From Helicobacter japonicus (GTDB taxonomy: Bacteria; Campylobacterota; Campylobacteria; Campylobacterales; Helicobacteraceae), in assembly GCF_000762845.2 (NCBI RefSeq), contig NZ_JRMQ02000011.1, positions 1 to 64,000 on the forward strand: a stretch of 64,000 nt of DNA. The letters are read 5' to 3'. Below the pieces are notes generated by a model, which worked only from the letters and a program-made list of their open reading frames with translations, did no database searches and was not told the DNA's origin. Positions within the stretch are counted from its first letter, which is position 1; each line of letters starts with the position of its first letter. Positions 28,712 through 37,931 of the stretch are shown piece after piece. The position numbers were made by a program, and so were the translations under genes.

Positions 28712-29695
28712 TCATTGTGGCTTTTTAGAATCTTTTTTTATCAATCTACGCAATGAAACATAGAATTTCATCCACTCACTTAGCTCCATAAGTGGGTGTC
28801 CTCCCCATTTGGTATGTGGAGGCAAATTTTTGCCTACTGCGCCGCGTCCAGCAACCTGCACAAAATCGCCAATATGGATATGCCCTCCTGTGCCAGCTTG
28901 TCCGCCCATTATGACATTTCTACCTGTGGTTGTAGAACCAGCCAAACCCACTTGTGAAACTAAAATACTATGTTCCCCAACCACGCAGTTATGCCCTATT
29001 TGCACGAGATTATCAATTTTTGCACCCTTTTTGATAATTGTCTCCCCAAATACAGCTCTATCAATCGTATTGTTTGCACCAATTTCCACATCATCTTCTA
29101 TAACAACGCGTCCATTGTGCTCTATTTTAATATGCTTACCATCATTTGTATGCGCATAGCCAAAACCATCACAGCCTATTATGCTTCCTGCGTGGATATT
29201 TACACGATTACCAATAATACTATCACGATAAATGACAACATTAGGATAAATTTTACAATGCTCCCCAATGCTGACATTATCGCCAATAACGACATTTGGC
29301 ATAATTATACTATGCTCCCCAATGCTGACATTATCGCCAATAACGACATTTGCACCTATTTGAATATTGTTTGAGCGGGGATTTTGAGTAGTGAGCGTGA
29401 AACAAGGTGCAGCAAAAAGCTGTGAAAGTAAGGCAAAGGCAAGATGTGGATTCTCGACTACAAGAGGTTGAATATGCGAAGGGACTTTCTCAAGCAAATG
29501 AGGGCGGATAAAAACAGCACCCACTTTAGAATCTACAAGATTACTCAAGTATTTATCTTGGTCTATATAACTAATTTGCGTAGATGTAGCAGATTCTAAA
29601 GGAGCAATACCACTTAATTCAAAATCGTTTTCTATGGTATTTTGTAAGCTAAGATAGCCTTTAAACGCTGTATCTATGGCAAGTGAGAGAAGCAT
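28712..29695 (-). CDS. lpxD: UDP-3-O-acylglucosamine N-acyltransferase
   Basis: 327 residues. LpxD adds the N-linked acyl chain in lipid A synthesis. The N-terminal uridine-binding domain (about 1-95) is followed by a left-handed beta helix of hexapeptide repeats. The catalytic histidine is in VQIGHNC; GCDGFGYA and GGQAGTGGHIHIGD are further landmarks. The C-terminal helices (SEWMKFYVSLRRLI) bind acyl carrier protein. Two copies of VVIGDNVSIGEH arise from a near-exact 54-bp duplication (see repeat at 29258-29352), which adds one full coil to the helix. ATG follows AAAGGATATAT. Confidence 0.94.
   Translation of the reverse strand: MLLSLAIDTAFKGYLSLQNTIENDFELSGIAPLESATSTQISYIDQDKYLSNLVDSKVGAVFIRPHLLEKVPSHIQPLVVENPHLAFALLSQLFAAPCFTLTTQNPRSNNIQIGANVVIGDNVSIGEHSIIMPNVVIGDNVSIGEHCKIYPNVVIYRDSIIGNRVNIHAGSIIGCDGFGYAHTNDGKHIKIEHNGRVVIEDDVEIGANNTIDRAVFGETIIKKGAKIDNLVQIGHNCVVGEHSILVSQVGLAGSTTTGRNVIMGGQAGTGGHIHIGDFVQVAGRGAVGKNLPPHTKWGGHPLMELSEWMKFYVSLRRLIKKDSKKPQ
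29258..29352 (-). repeat. 54-bp-period tandem duplication within lpxD
   Basis: 41 identical bases at 29258-29298 recur at 29312-29352, a period of 54 bp or 18 codons. Eighteen residues are exactly three hexapeptides, one full turn of the beta helix, so the reading frame and fold are kept. Confidence 0.85.
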
Positions 29696-29744
29696 ATATA
29701 TCCTTTGGCTAAAGATAAAATGTAATCATAACATAAACATTACA

Positions 29745-29781
29745 GAATCTAGGGCTGCAGCGGTGAAATTTAGCTAGATTC
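29745..29781. repeat. Inverted GAATCTAG/CTAGATTC pair between lpxD and the next gene
   Basis: Perfect 8-bp arms at 29745-29752 and 29774-29781 with a 21-nt loop, in a divergent intergenic region upstream of the promoter at 29794. It is one of four intergenic inverted pairs of the frequent word AGAATCT. Confidence 0.6.
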
Positions 29782-29793
29782 AAGGATTTGGTG

Positions 29794-29799
29794 TATAAT
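29794..29799 (+). promoter_or_regulatory. -10 box for carboxynorspermidine dehydrogenase gene
   Basis: TATAAT in GTGTATAATGAT, 41 bp before the ATG at 29841, with a strong ribosome site (AAAGGAG) between. Confidence 0.6.
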
Positions 29800-29840
29800 G
29801 ATATATCAAAGTAGTGATAAAAACATACAAAGGAGAGATT

Positions 29841-31463
29841 ATGGCTGTTGTTTTACAAATCGGAGCAGGAGGAGTTGGAGGCGTTGTTGCGCACAAAATG
29901 GCGCAGAATCGTGAGGTGTTTTCACGCATTATTTTGGCTTCACGCACATTGAGCAAATGCAAGGCAATCGCAGATTCTATTCGCGCCAAAGGCTTGGGTG
30001 AAATTGAGGTGGATGCAGTAGATGCGGACAATGTGGAATCCCTTGTGGCTTTGATTGAAAAATATCGCCCAAAGCTCGTGGTGAATGTCGCGCTTCCTTA
30101 TCAAGATTTGGCGATTATGGAGGCGTGTTTGCGCACAAAGACGCATTATTTGGACACCGCAAACTATGAACACCCCGATTCCGCGCATTTTGAATATAAG
30201 GAGCAATGGGCGTATGACACGCGCTACAAGGAAGCTGGAATCTTTGCTTTGCTTGGTAGCGGCTTTGACCCGGGTGTTACGAATGTCTTTTGTGCATACG
30301 CGCAAAAGCATTATTTTGACACAATAGAGAGCATTGATATTTTGGATTGTAACGCTGGAGACCACGGCTATGCGTTTGCAACAAACTTTAATCCTGAAAT
30401 TAATTTGCGTGAAGTGAGCTCCAAAGGGCGATTTTGGGTGAAAGATTCTCAAAGTCAATATGCCCAAAACTTTGACCTCTCTCGTGATAGTATTTATCGC
30501 AAATTTGAGCGAGTAGAGAAGCATTTTAAATTAGAATCTAACACACAGGATTTGCAGGTAGTGGATTATGCAGGGGGGCAATGGCGCGATATTCCGCCTC
30601 TTGCGCTAATGAAAGAATGGGATTATCCTGAAGTGGGTGTGAAAAACAGCTATTTGCTCTACCACGAGGAGCTAGAATCGCTTGTGCGCAATATCAAGGG
30701 ACTAAAGAGAATCCGCTTTTTTATGACCTTTGGAGAATCCTACCTCACGCATATGAAATGTTTAGAGAATGTTGGGCTTTTGCGCGTGGATTGCGTGGAG
30801 CATAAGGGGCAAAAAATCGTGCCAATAGAGGTGCTAAAGACGCTTTTGCCCGACCCTGCAAGTTTGGCAAGTCGCACAAAAGGCAAGACAAATATCGGCT
30901 GCTACATTAAGGGTGTGAAAGACGGAGTGGAGCGCACGATTTATATCTATAATGTGTGTGAGCACGAGAAATGCTATGCGGAAGTGAATGCGCAAGGCGT
31001 GAGCTATACCACAGGTGTGCCAGCAATGATTGGGGCGAAGCTTATTTGCGAGGGCAAATGGGGAATAGATTGCGCGAAAGTTGCAAATGGTGCAAATAAT
31101 AGTGATATGCCAAAAGGTGGGGAATATCAAGGAATTGATAATGCGCTAGAGTTGCAAAATGAAAACAATAAGAATTGTGCGGAAGTGGCAAGTCGTGATA
31201 GAAATTCTAAGATTGTAGATGAGAAATCGGGGTTGCGCAGTTGCGAATGCGGAGATAAGACACAAGCGTCTATCGCACAAATGAGCGACAAGCTCTCCGA
31301 TTTATCGCTACAAGCTGAATTTCAAGGAAGTGGTGTGTGGAATATGGAGCAAAACGACCCCGACCCCTTTATGCAGGAGCTAAACAAGCAAGGGCTGCCG
31401 TATGTTGTGCTAGAAATAGAATCTAATGGCGAGACGAAAGTGCTAGAAGATGGGAGAGAGTGA
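29841..31463 (+). CDS. Carboxynorspermidine dehydrogenase-like (saccharopine dehydrogenase family)
   Basis: About 540 residues from the ATG after AAAGGAGAGATT. The N-terminus is a Rossmann fold (VVLQIGAGGVGGVVAHKM). Family blocks include VVNVALPYQDLAIMEACL, HYLDTANYE, LLGSGFDPGVTNVFCAYA and YAGGQWRDIPPLALMKEWDY. In Campylobacter and relatives this enzyme reductively couples aspartate semialdehyde with putrescine, the first step to spermidine by the carboxyspermidine route. A hydrophilic, low-complexity insert of roughly 85 residues (about 407-494, including NALELQNENNKNCAEV) separates KLICEGKW from the normal ending GVWNMEQNDPDPFMQELNKQ. It is in frame and unlike family members of usual size (a little over 400 residues). 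Confidence 0.85.
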   Translation: MAVVLQIGAGGVGGVVAHKMAQNREVFSRIILASRTLSKCKAIADSIRAKGLGEIEVDAVDADNVESLVALIEKYRPKLVVNVALPYQDLAIMEACLRTKTHYLDTANYEHPDSAHFEYKEQWAYDTRYKEAGIFALLGSGFDPGVTNVFCAYAQKHYFDTIESIDILDCNAGDHGYAFATNFNPEINLREVSSKGRFWVKDSQSQYAQNFDLSRDSIYRKFERVEKHFKLESNTQDLQVVDYAGGQWRDIPPLALMKEWDYPEVGVKNSYLLYHEELESLVRNIKGLKRIRFFMTFGESYLTHMKCLENVGLLRVDCVEHKGQKIVPIEVLKTLLPDPASLASRTKGKTNIGCYIKGVKDGVERTIYIYNVCEHEKCYAEVNAQGVSYTTGVPAMIGAKLICEGKWGIDCAKVANGANNSDMPKGGEYQGIDNALELQNENNKNCAEVASRDRNSKIVDEKSGLRSCECGDKTQASIAQMSDKLSDLSLQAEFQGSGVWNMEQNDPDPFMQELNKQGLPYVVLEIESNGETKVLEDGRE

Positions 31464-31492
31464 AAAAATATTACAACTAAAAAGGAGGTGGA

Positions 31493-32191
31493 ATGGAAAA
31501 TAAACGCAAATATGACGAATTTTATTATAGTGCAGACAGTAGCATTGTGTCATTTAATAAACTCAACGAGGAAAATTGCTATTCCTATGAGCATAAAATA
31601 TTTTGCCCCGATTGTCGTAAGGCTGCATTATCTTATGTGCGTAATATTACAACACCACATTTAAAGCAAAAGCCAAGCACTCCACACCAAGAAAATTGTC
31701 CATATAGATATAAAGCTGCTTCTAATAAAATGACTGAAAGCTATATAGAAACATTAAACGACACGCAGATTAAACGCAAACTAGATTCAATGCTGCGATA
31801 TTTATGCACAGACAAAAGCATAAGACAGACTTATTTATCGGGCAATACAATGCAAGATAATCCAATGTTAATTCATAATGCAACAGAAGCGACTAGAACC
31901 TACAACACACTAAGGAGAAAAAGCTTGGGAGTATATTTTACAGAGGAAGATAAAGGTAAAATTTATGTATTTTATGGGAAAGGAAAACTGAATCTTGTCC
32001 CTAAAAAAGATTATGCTTTTTTAGAAATTTCAGCAGGAAACAACAAGTTTTCAGTCTATCGTTCAAAAAGCCTTATCCCTAATGATATAGAGGAAAATAC
32101 AGAGTATTACATTGTTTGCATAGGTTACTTAAAAGATATATTTAAAATAGAACTATTAAAATCAAATTGTTTAAAATATCAAAAAGTCTAA
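31493..32191 (+). CDS. Hypothetical protein with N-terminal zinc-type cysteine motif
   Basis: 232 residues, not recognised. The N-terminal 80 residues hold FCPDCRKAAL and HQENCPYRY, a CxxC plus HxxxC arrangement that could bind zinc; a little like the N-terminal zinc motif of CoiA, but that is only a resemblance. The C-terminal part is beta-rich (KIYVFYGKGKLNLVP, YAFLEISAGNNKFSVY). The ATG follows AAAAAGGAGGTGGA. It begins 29 bp after the dehydrogenase and ends 14 bp before the type IIG gene, so it is likely part of that operon and may be an accessory defence protein. Confidence 0.6.
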   Translation: MENKRKYDEFYYSADSSIVSFNKLNEENCYSYEHKIFCPDCRKAALSYVRNITTPHLKQKPSTPHQENCPYRYKAASNKMTESYIETLNDTQIKRKLDSMLRYLCTDKSIRQTYLSGNTMQDNPMLIHNATEATRTYNTLRRKSLGVYFTEEDKGKIYVFYGKGKLNLVPKKDYAFLEISAGNNKFSVYRSKSLIPNDIEENTEYYIVCIGYLKDIFKIELLKSNCLKYQKV

Positions 32192-32205
32192 GATGAGGAG
32201 TAACA

Positions 32206-35200
32206 ATGCAAAACTTCCCTTTTCTTAACAACAACCTCTTTACTACCTACACACTAGAAGTAGATTTTCCGCACATTTATGAATTTGATAAAAATAAGCA
32301 AAAAGCACAAGCTGCCCTAGATTCTATCAAAGCACTTTATGATAAAGCGAAGTTTTTAAAGCAAAATGAACATCAATTTGAAGATGATTTTATTGCTAAA
32401 GTATTGGAGATTCTAGGTTGGGAGTTTATCCGCCAAGATGAAAAAATCATTCAAGGCAAGTTAGAAAAGCCAGACTTCTTACTTTTTAGCAATACAAATT
32501 CTAAAAAAGCCTATGAAAGCATAGAAAAAGGGCAAAGACAAGCTACAAACGCCCATATATCGGTGATTTTAGAATCCAAAGCCTACAATGTAGAAGTGGA
32601 TAACAAAAAAATCAAAGATAATCCACACTTTCAGCTTTTGCGCTATTTAAGCAATCTTAAGCTTGATTTTGGATTTCTTACCAATGGTAGAATTTGGCGA
32701 TTTTATGATAATTCTAAACTTAGCAGTCAAAAAGTCTTTTATGAAATCAACCTTGAAATGATTGTAGAATCTAACGACACGCAAGGCTTTAACTATTTTT
32801 ATCACATATTTCACGCAAACAACTTCACAAAGCCAAATACAGAATCCAAAAATACAATCACAGACATTCTTAATAAAAACAATCAAGCCAAAATCAATAT
32901 AGAGGACGACTTGCAATCACTCATTTATGGGATTAATGGCAAGGATTCCTTGTTTGAGCAAATCGGCTCTTGCATTTATGCTAAAAATCCTAATGTCAAG
33001 CTAGAAGACATTTATCAATCCTCGCTTTATTTTATCTTTCGTCTGCTTTTTATCGCTTATTTTGAGGATAAGTTTGACGCGATTCTCTTAAAGCATTCAA
33101 GTTTTAAAGAGCACATTAGCCTTTACACTCTGCTTGAAAAGCTTAAAAACAAACAAGAGAATTTAGCGCAAAGTTATGGTGGTTTAAGTGACTTAGAGCA
33201 GATTTTTAGAATCTACAATGAAGGCAATCCAAACCTAGATATGCCAATCTTTAATGGCGGACTTTTTGATGAAGCCAATGCTCCACTTTTAAAAATGCCT
33301 AAAATCTTCAACGATAAGGATTTAATGGACATTTTAGATTCTTTATTTAATTATCAAAGCACAGATACGCAAAATACGCTTTTTAGGAGAGATTATCGCA
33401 CCTTGAGCGTAGCGCACTTGGGCACGATTTATGAGGGCTTACTCTCTTACTTTTTTGCCATTGCAGAAGAGGAGATTTTCTACCTTGTCTATGCACCCAA
33501 AAAGGGCAAGGGCAAATTAGATTCTATTGAGGGCTACTTTGATAGTTATGATTATGCAAAAATTAAAAAAGATTCCACAATCCACCGCCAAGCTACCTAC
33601 AAAAAGGGGCAAATCTATCTCAAAAACACGAGCAATTCCCGCAAAAGCACTGCGAGTTTTTACACGCCCGATTCTATTACCAAATTCCTTGTTCAATCCG
33701 CCCTAAAAGACAAACTCAATGATAACAATATCTTGCATTTTAAAATCCTAGATAATGCCTGTGGAAGCGGACATTTTCTCGTAGAAGCCTTAAACCAAAT
33801 CACGCAAATCGTGCAAGAGGATTTTGAATCTTTCCCTGCGCTTAAAAGCGTGTATGAGCAAGAAAAACAAGCAGTGCAAAATAATATTTGTGCCTTTATC
33901 AAAGGCTATGAAGCCGATGAAAGCGATATTTTGAAGCGATTGCTTTTAAAACGCGTGATTTTTGGAGTGGATTTAAATCCCTTTAGTATAGAGCTTACGA
34001 AACTCTCCTTATGGATAGATAGCTTTATTTTTGGCACACCCCTAAGCTTTTTAGAGCATCATATCAAATGCGGAAATGCGCTTATTGGCACGAATATAAA
34101 GGAATTTAAGGATTACTATCATACATTACAAGCAAAAATGAGTAAGCAAAAGGGTAAAAAATCGGGGCAGAGTTTGCTTATCTATAATTTTTTAAATGAA
34201 TTCCAAATTTTAAGCGAAGTTTTCGCAAAGCTAGATTCTATCAAAGACACCACAGAAGAGCAGATTAAAGAGAGCAAGAGGCTTTATAAAGACGAGATTG
34301 CTCCCACACTAGAAAAGCTTAATTTGTATTTAAATATGCTCAACAGCAGAAGTTTTATGAATGCGCAGGAGCTAAAGCTTTTTTATGCACTCACACAAAG
34401 TGATAATATAGAAAAACTAGCAGATACTAAAGAGTATGAGGGCTTAAAGAAAGCAATCCAAGCTTATGCTAAGGAATTTAGCTTTTTTAACTATGAGATA
34501 GAATTTCCTGAAATTGTAGATGTAAAATCTAGCTCTTTTGTAGGATTCCAAGCCATTGTAGGCAATCCCCCTTGGGATAAGACAAAATTTAGTGATAGCG
34601 ACTTTTTCCCGCAATATCAAAGCAACTACCGCACCCTAAGCAATAGCGGTAAAAAGGAGGTGCAAGATAATCTCCTAGCCAAAAGCTATATCAAAAAGGA
34701 ATATGAAGCAACCAAAGCCTTTGTAAGCGTGCAAAATGAATATTACAAGGCACATTTTCCGCTAAATGTAGGCAGTGGCGATGGCAACTTGTTTCGCTTT
34801 TTTGTAGAGCGCAACTTAAGCCTTTTAGCTCCTAATGCCTCGCTAAACTATGTCTTGCCAAGTGCACTTATGCTAGAGGAGGGAAGCTATACTTTACGCA
34901 AAGAGATTTTAGAAAACAAAACATTGAAGTATTTTTATAGTTTTGAAAATAGAGAGGGAGTATTTAATGATGTTCATCGCAGTTATAAATTTGCGCTGAT
35001 ACAAGTAGTAAATGCGAAGCCAAAGCCAAAACACACGATTCAAACAATGTTTTATAAAACAAGTATTGAGGAAATTTACGATAAATCAAACATTATCCCG
35101 CTTACCCCGCAAGATATTAAAGCTTTAAGCCCCAATCAACTCGCCCTTCAAGAAGTGCGTAGTCAAAAAGATTTAGAGATTTTACAAAAATGCTATGCTG

Positions 35201-36183
35201 CCTTTGCTCCGCTTAATTCTCTTGATATGAGGCGAGAGCTAGATATGACCAATGACAAAGAGATTTTTTTAGATTTTCGTAATGAATTACATATGACCAA
35301 TGACAAAGAGATTTTTTTAGATTTTCGTAATGAATTACATATGACCAATGACAAGCACTCTTATGTGCCTCTCTATGAGGGCAAGATGATAAACCAATTT
35401 GACGCAGAGGCAACTCATCCGCAATATTTTTTAAATATTGCGGATTTTGATAGGCGACTAAGGAGCAAGGAGATTTACCGCTTAAAGCAGGATTTAGGCA
35501 TAGATAACAAAGAATATGAGAGGCTTTTAGAATCTGTATATCCCAAAATGAGCAAAGAGAAAGCAGAAGATTCCTTTATCGTGTATGACAGGCAGTTTTA
35601 CCGCTTAGGATTTCGTGCGATTGCAAGTGATACCAATGAGCGCACTTTGATTTTTTCACTTTTGCCAAAGAATTGCGGGTTTGGGAATAGCATTTGGAGC
35701 AGTGTGCCAAAAATCTATATACAAGAGAATGGGACAATCACTCATCGCAAAGTAAGTCATTTAAGAATCTGCTTTGCACTTGGAATCTTTAATTCTCTCA
35801 TAGTGGATTTTATTACAAGAGGAATGGTGCAGATGAATGTAAATAAAACTTACCTAGAGCGAATCCCATTGCCTCAACCTAGCGATAAGGAAATTGTAGA
35901 AAATGCAACTTATTTATCTATCGCCAAGAACGCCTTAATCTTGCAGCTTTATAACGATAAAGCAGGGCATTTTAAGGAATTGCAAGAGGAATTTAAGATT
36001 TCACAAAATGCAATTCCAAAAACTTCTAAACTCTATGATGAACTCAAAGCAAAGCAAGATATTGCCATTGCCAAGCTGTATGGATTAGACAAAGAGGAGT
36101 TTTGCTATGCTTTAGAATCTTTCAAGGTTTTGCAAAAGCAAAAATCCGAATACATCGCCTTGCTTAAAAATTCTTGGGAGTGA
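32206..36183 (+). CDS. Type IIG restriction-modification enzyme (Eco57I-like, fused nuclease-methylase-specificity)
   Basis: 1325 residues. An N-terminal PD-(D/E)xK nuclease is suggested by KPDFLLF near residue 88 and ILESKAYN near 120. The central adenine methylase has motif I DNACGSGHF near 516, FGVDLNPFSIELTKLSLW, and catalytic motif IV NPPW near 787. The C-terminal part resembles a TaqI-like target-recognition domain (PLYEGKMINQFD, then SNTERTLIF-like SDTNERTLIF and SSVPKIYI). One polypeptide would thus cut and methylate. A 48-bp tandem repeat (35236-35355) sits at the junction to the specificity region. The gene is intact and is followed 3 bp later by the DUF4145 gene. Confidence 0.9.
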   Translation: MQNFPFLNNNLFTTYTLEVDFPHIYEFDKNKQKAQAALDSIKALYDKAKFLKQNEHQFEDDFIAKVLEILGWEFIRQDEKIIQGKLEKPDFLLFSNTNSKKAYESIEKGQRQATNAHISVILESKAYNVEVDNKKIKDNPHFQLLRYLSNLKLDFGFLTNGRIWRFYDNSKLSSQKVFYEINLEMIVESNDTQGFNYFYHIFHANNFTKPNTESKNTITDILNKNNQAKINIEDDLQSLIYGINGKDSLFEQIGSCIYAKNPNVKLEDIYQSSLYFIFRLLFIAYFEDKFDAILLKHSSFKEHISLYTLLEKLKNKQENLAQSYGGLSDLEQIFRIYNEGNPNLDMPIFNGGLFDEANAPLLKMPKIFNDKDLMDILDSLFNYQSTDTQNTLFRRDYRTLSVAHLGTIYEGLLSYFFAIAEEEIFYLVYAPKKGKGKLDSIEGYFDSYDYAKIKKDSTIHRQATYKKGQIYLKNTSNSRKSTASFYTPDSITKFLVQSALKDKLNDNNILHFKILDNACGSGHFLVEALNQITQIVQEDFESFPALKSVYEQEKQAVQNNICAFIKGYEADESDILKRLLLKRVIFGVDLNPFSIELTKLSLWIDSFIFGTPLSFLEHHIKCGNALIGTNIKEFKDYYHTLQAKMSKQKGKKSGQSLLIYNFLNEFQILSEVFAKLDSIKDTTEEQIKESKRLYKDEIAPTLEKLNLYLNMLNSRSFMNAQELKLFYALTQSDNIEKLADTKEYEGLKKAIQAYAKEFSFFNYEIEFPEIVDVKSSSFVGFQAIVGNPPWDKTKFSDSDFFPQYQSNYRTLSNSGKKEVQDNLLAKSYIKKEYEATKAFVSVQNEYYKAHFPLNVGSGDGNLFRFFVERNLSLLAPNASLNYVLPSALMLEEGSYTLRKEILENKTLKYFYSFENREGVFNDVHRSYKFALIQVVNAKPKPKHTIQTMFYKTSIEEIYDKSNIIPLTPQDIKALSPNQLALQEVRSQKDLEILQKCYAAFAPLNSLDMRRELDMTNDKEIFLDFRNELHMTNDKEIFLDFRNELHMTNDKHSYVPLYEGKMINQFDAEATHPQYFLNIADFDRRLRSKEIYRLKQDLGIDNKEYERLLESVYPKMSKEKAEDSFIVYDRQFYRLGFRAIASDTNERTLIFSLLPKNCGFGNSIWSSVPKIYIQENGTITHRKVSHLRICFALGIFNSLIVDFITRGMVQMNVNKTYLERIPLPQPSDKEIVENATYLSIAKNALILQLYNDKAGHFKELQEEFKISQNAIPKTSKLYDELKAKQDIAIAKLYGLDKEEFCYALESFKVLQKQKSEYIALLKNSWE
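35236..35355 (+). repeat. 48-bp tandem repeat (2.5 copies) in the type IIG gene
   Basis: Units begin at 35236, 35284 and 35332 (the third is partial). Each full unit encodes a 16-residue block ending in EIFLDFRN after MTNDK, and each has a run of seven T. The unit length is a multiple of three, so gain or loss of a copy keeps the frame. Confidence 0.9.
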
Positions 36184-36186
36184 AAT

Positions 36187-36927
36187 ATGAATGCTGCGTT
36201 TAAAGAACCAAAATTTAATGAATCGTCCTTTACTTGTCCGCATTGTGGAGTGTTAGCACAAATGGATTTTTGTATTCCTAGTGAATTTGAACGAGCTATT
36301 ATTGATGAAATAATGGATATAGAAAGTATAGCACAGAAAATTGATAAGCATATTCTTAATGAAGGAGAGGGAGAGAGATTGCATCATAGAATAGAAGCCA
36401 TAAAAGAAATTATGCAAGATTATAGAGCCTATGCAAATACCTTTTGTGTTTGTCAAAATTGCAATGAAATCAGCATTTGGATAAATCAAAAAATGGTATA
36501 TCCCAAAGCGCGTTTAACGCCTTTGCCAAACAAAGATTTGCCCGATGAGATAAAGGCAGATTATGAAGAGGCTTCAAAGATTATGCAAGATTCTCCAAGA
36601 GGGGCTTGCGCTTTGTTGCGTTTAGCTTTACAAAAACTAATGATACATTTAGGAGAGGATAGGAATCTTGATAAGGCGATTCAAAGCTTGATTGATAAGC
36701 AAAAAATTGATAAAACCCTGCAAAAGGCTTTAGATTCTGTGCGAGTGATAGGCAATAGTGCAGTGCATCCAAATGAACTAGATGTAAAGGATAATGTTGA
36801 GATAGCCGCAGCTTTATTTAAGATTATTAACTATATTGCAGAAAAAATCTTAAGTGATAAAAGGGAAATTGAGGAAATTTATAGCCTTTTACCTGAAAGT
36901 GCAAAACGAGAAAATAGGAAAAAGTAA
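36187..36927 (+). CDS. DUF4145 domain protein of the restriction operon
   Basis: 246 residues. An N-terminal zinc-type motif (FTCPHCGVLAQ with a later CQNCNE) precedes a helical DUF4145 domain: IMQDSPRGACALLRLALQKL and VIGNSAVHPNELD are the conserved pieces. DUF4145 domains are frequent beside or within restriction enzymes and helicases, but their role is unclear. It starts 3 bp after the type IIG stop and shares a TAATG stop-start overlap with the rhuM-like gene. Confidence 0.85.
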   Translation: MNAAFKEPKFNESSFTCPHCGVLAQMDFCIPSEFERAIIDEIMDIESIAQKIDKHILNEGEGERLHHRIEAIKEIMQDYRAYANTFCVCQNCNEISIWINQKMVYPKARLTPLPNKDLPDEIKADYEEASKIMQDSPRGACALLRLALQKLMIHLGEDRNLDKAIQSLIDKQKIDKTLQKALDSVRVIGNSAVHPNELDVKDNVEIAAALFKIINYIAEKILSDKREIEEIYSLLPESAKRENRKK

Positions 36928-37931
36928 TGCCCAACCTCCTCCTCTACACCACGCAAGATAAAAAAGTCAAGGTTGAGCTCTATGAACTTGGCGAAAGCGT
37001 ATTTTTAGCCCAAGATGCTATGGCAAAACTTTTTGACACCTCAAAACAAAATATAAGTTTGCATATAAGAAATATCCTGCAAGAGGGGGAATTACAAGAG
37101 GATTCAGTTGTCAAGGAATACTTGACAACTGCCAATGATGGCAAATCCTACAAGGTGAAATTTTATTCCTTAGAGATGATTTTAGCTGTGGGTTTTCGTG
37201 TGCGAAGCAAAAGGGGTGTGCAGTTTAGAGTCTGGGCAAATGAACATTTGAGGAGTTATTTGCAAAAGGGCTTCATTATTGATAGCGATAGGCTAAAAAA
37301 TCCCAATGGCAGAAGCGATTACTTTGATGAGCTTTTAGAGCAGATTCGTGATATAAGAGCGAGTGAAAAACGATTTTATCAAAAAGTGCGCGAACTTTTT
37401 GCTTTGAGTGCGGATTATGACCCAAGCGATAAGGCAACGCAAATGTTTTTTGCTCAAACGCAAAATAAGCTTTTATATGCAATTACACATAAAACTGCTG
37501 CGGAGCTGATTTGCGAGAGAGCAAATGCAAAGGAGCTTAATATGGGGCTAACAAGCTGGAAAGGTAATATTGTGCGCAAAGGCGATGTGATTGTGGCGAA
37601 AAATTATCTACATAAAGAGGAACTAGATAGCCTGAATCGCTTGGTGAATGTGTTTTTAGAATCCGCAGAGATTAGAGTGAGGGATAAACAAACTTTGACT
37701 ATGGACTTTTGGAGGCAAAATGTGGATTCTTTGCTTGTCTTTCAAGGCAAGGAAATTTTAAAAGATAATGGCAGTGTTTCTAATGCGCAAATGGAGCAAG
37801 TCGCCTATGAGCAGTATGAAAAATTTAATCAAAAACGCAAAGAGGAAAATTTGCTTAAAGCAGAGAAAGAAGATGAAGAAATTTTAGAATCTACCTACAA
37901 AGCCTTGCGTAAAGGAAAAGCAAATGAGTAA
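36927..37931 (+). CDS. RhuM family protein
   Basis: 334 residues. RhuM/virulence-RhuM proteins have an N-terminal Fic-like/Bro-N-like DNA-binding region; here FLAQDAMAKLFDTSKQNISL, FYSLEMILAVGFRVRSKRGVQFR and WANEHLRSYLQKGF match. They are often inserted between the subunit genes of type I and related restriction systems, and their job there is not settled. Both ends overlap neighbours (TAATG with DUF4145, ATGAGTAA with the Res pseudogene), so it is translated in the restriction operon. Intact. Confidence 0.92.
   Translation: MPNLLLYTTQDKKVKVELYELGESVFLAQDAMAKLFDTSKQNISLHIRNILQEGELQEDSVVKEYLTTANDGKSYKVKFYSLEMILAVGFRVRSKRGVQFRVWANEHLRSYLQKGFIIDSDRLKNPNGRSDYFDELLEQIRDIRASEKRFYQKVRELFALSADYDPSDKATQMFFAQTQNKLLYAITHKTAAELICERANAKELNMGLTSWKGNIVRKGDVIVAKNYLHKEELDSLNRLVNVFLESAEIRVRDKQTLTMDFWRQNVDSLLVFQGKEILKDNGSVSNAQMEQVAYEQYEKFNQKRKEENLLKAEKEDEEILESTYKALRKGKANE

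Noticed and set aside
30085-31130. Minus- and plus-strand frames within the carboxynorspermidine dehydrogenase gene
   Set aside because: Overlap fully with a well-supported gene, and lack start signals; treated as shadows.
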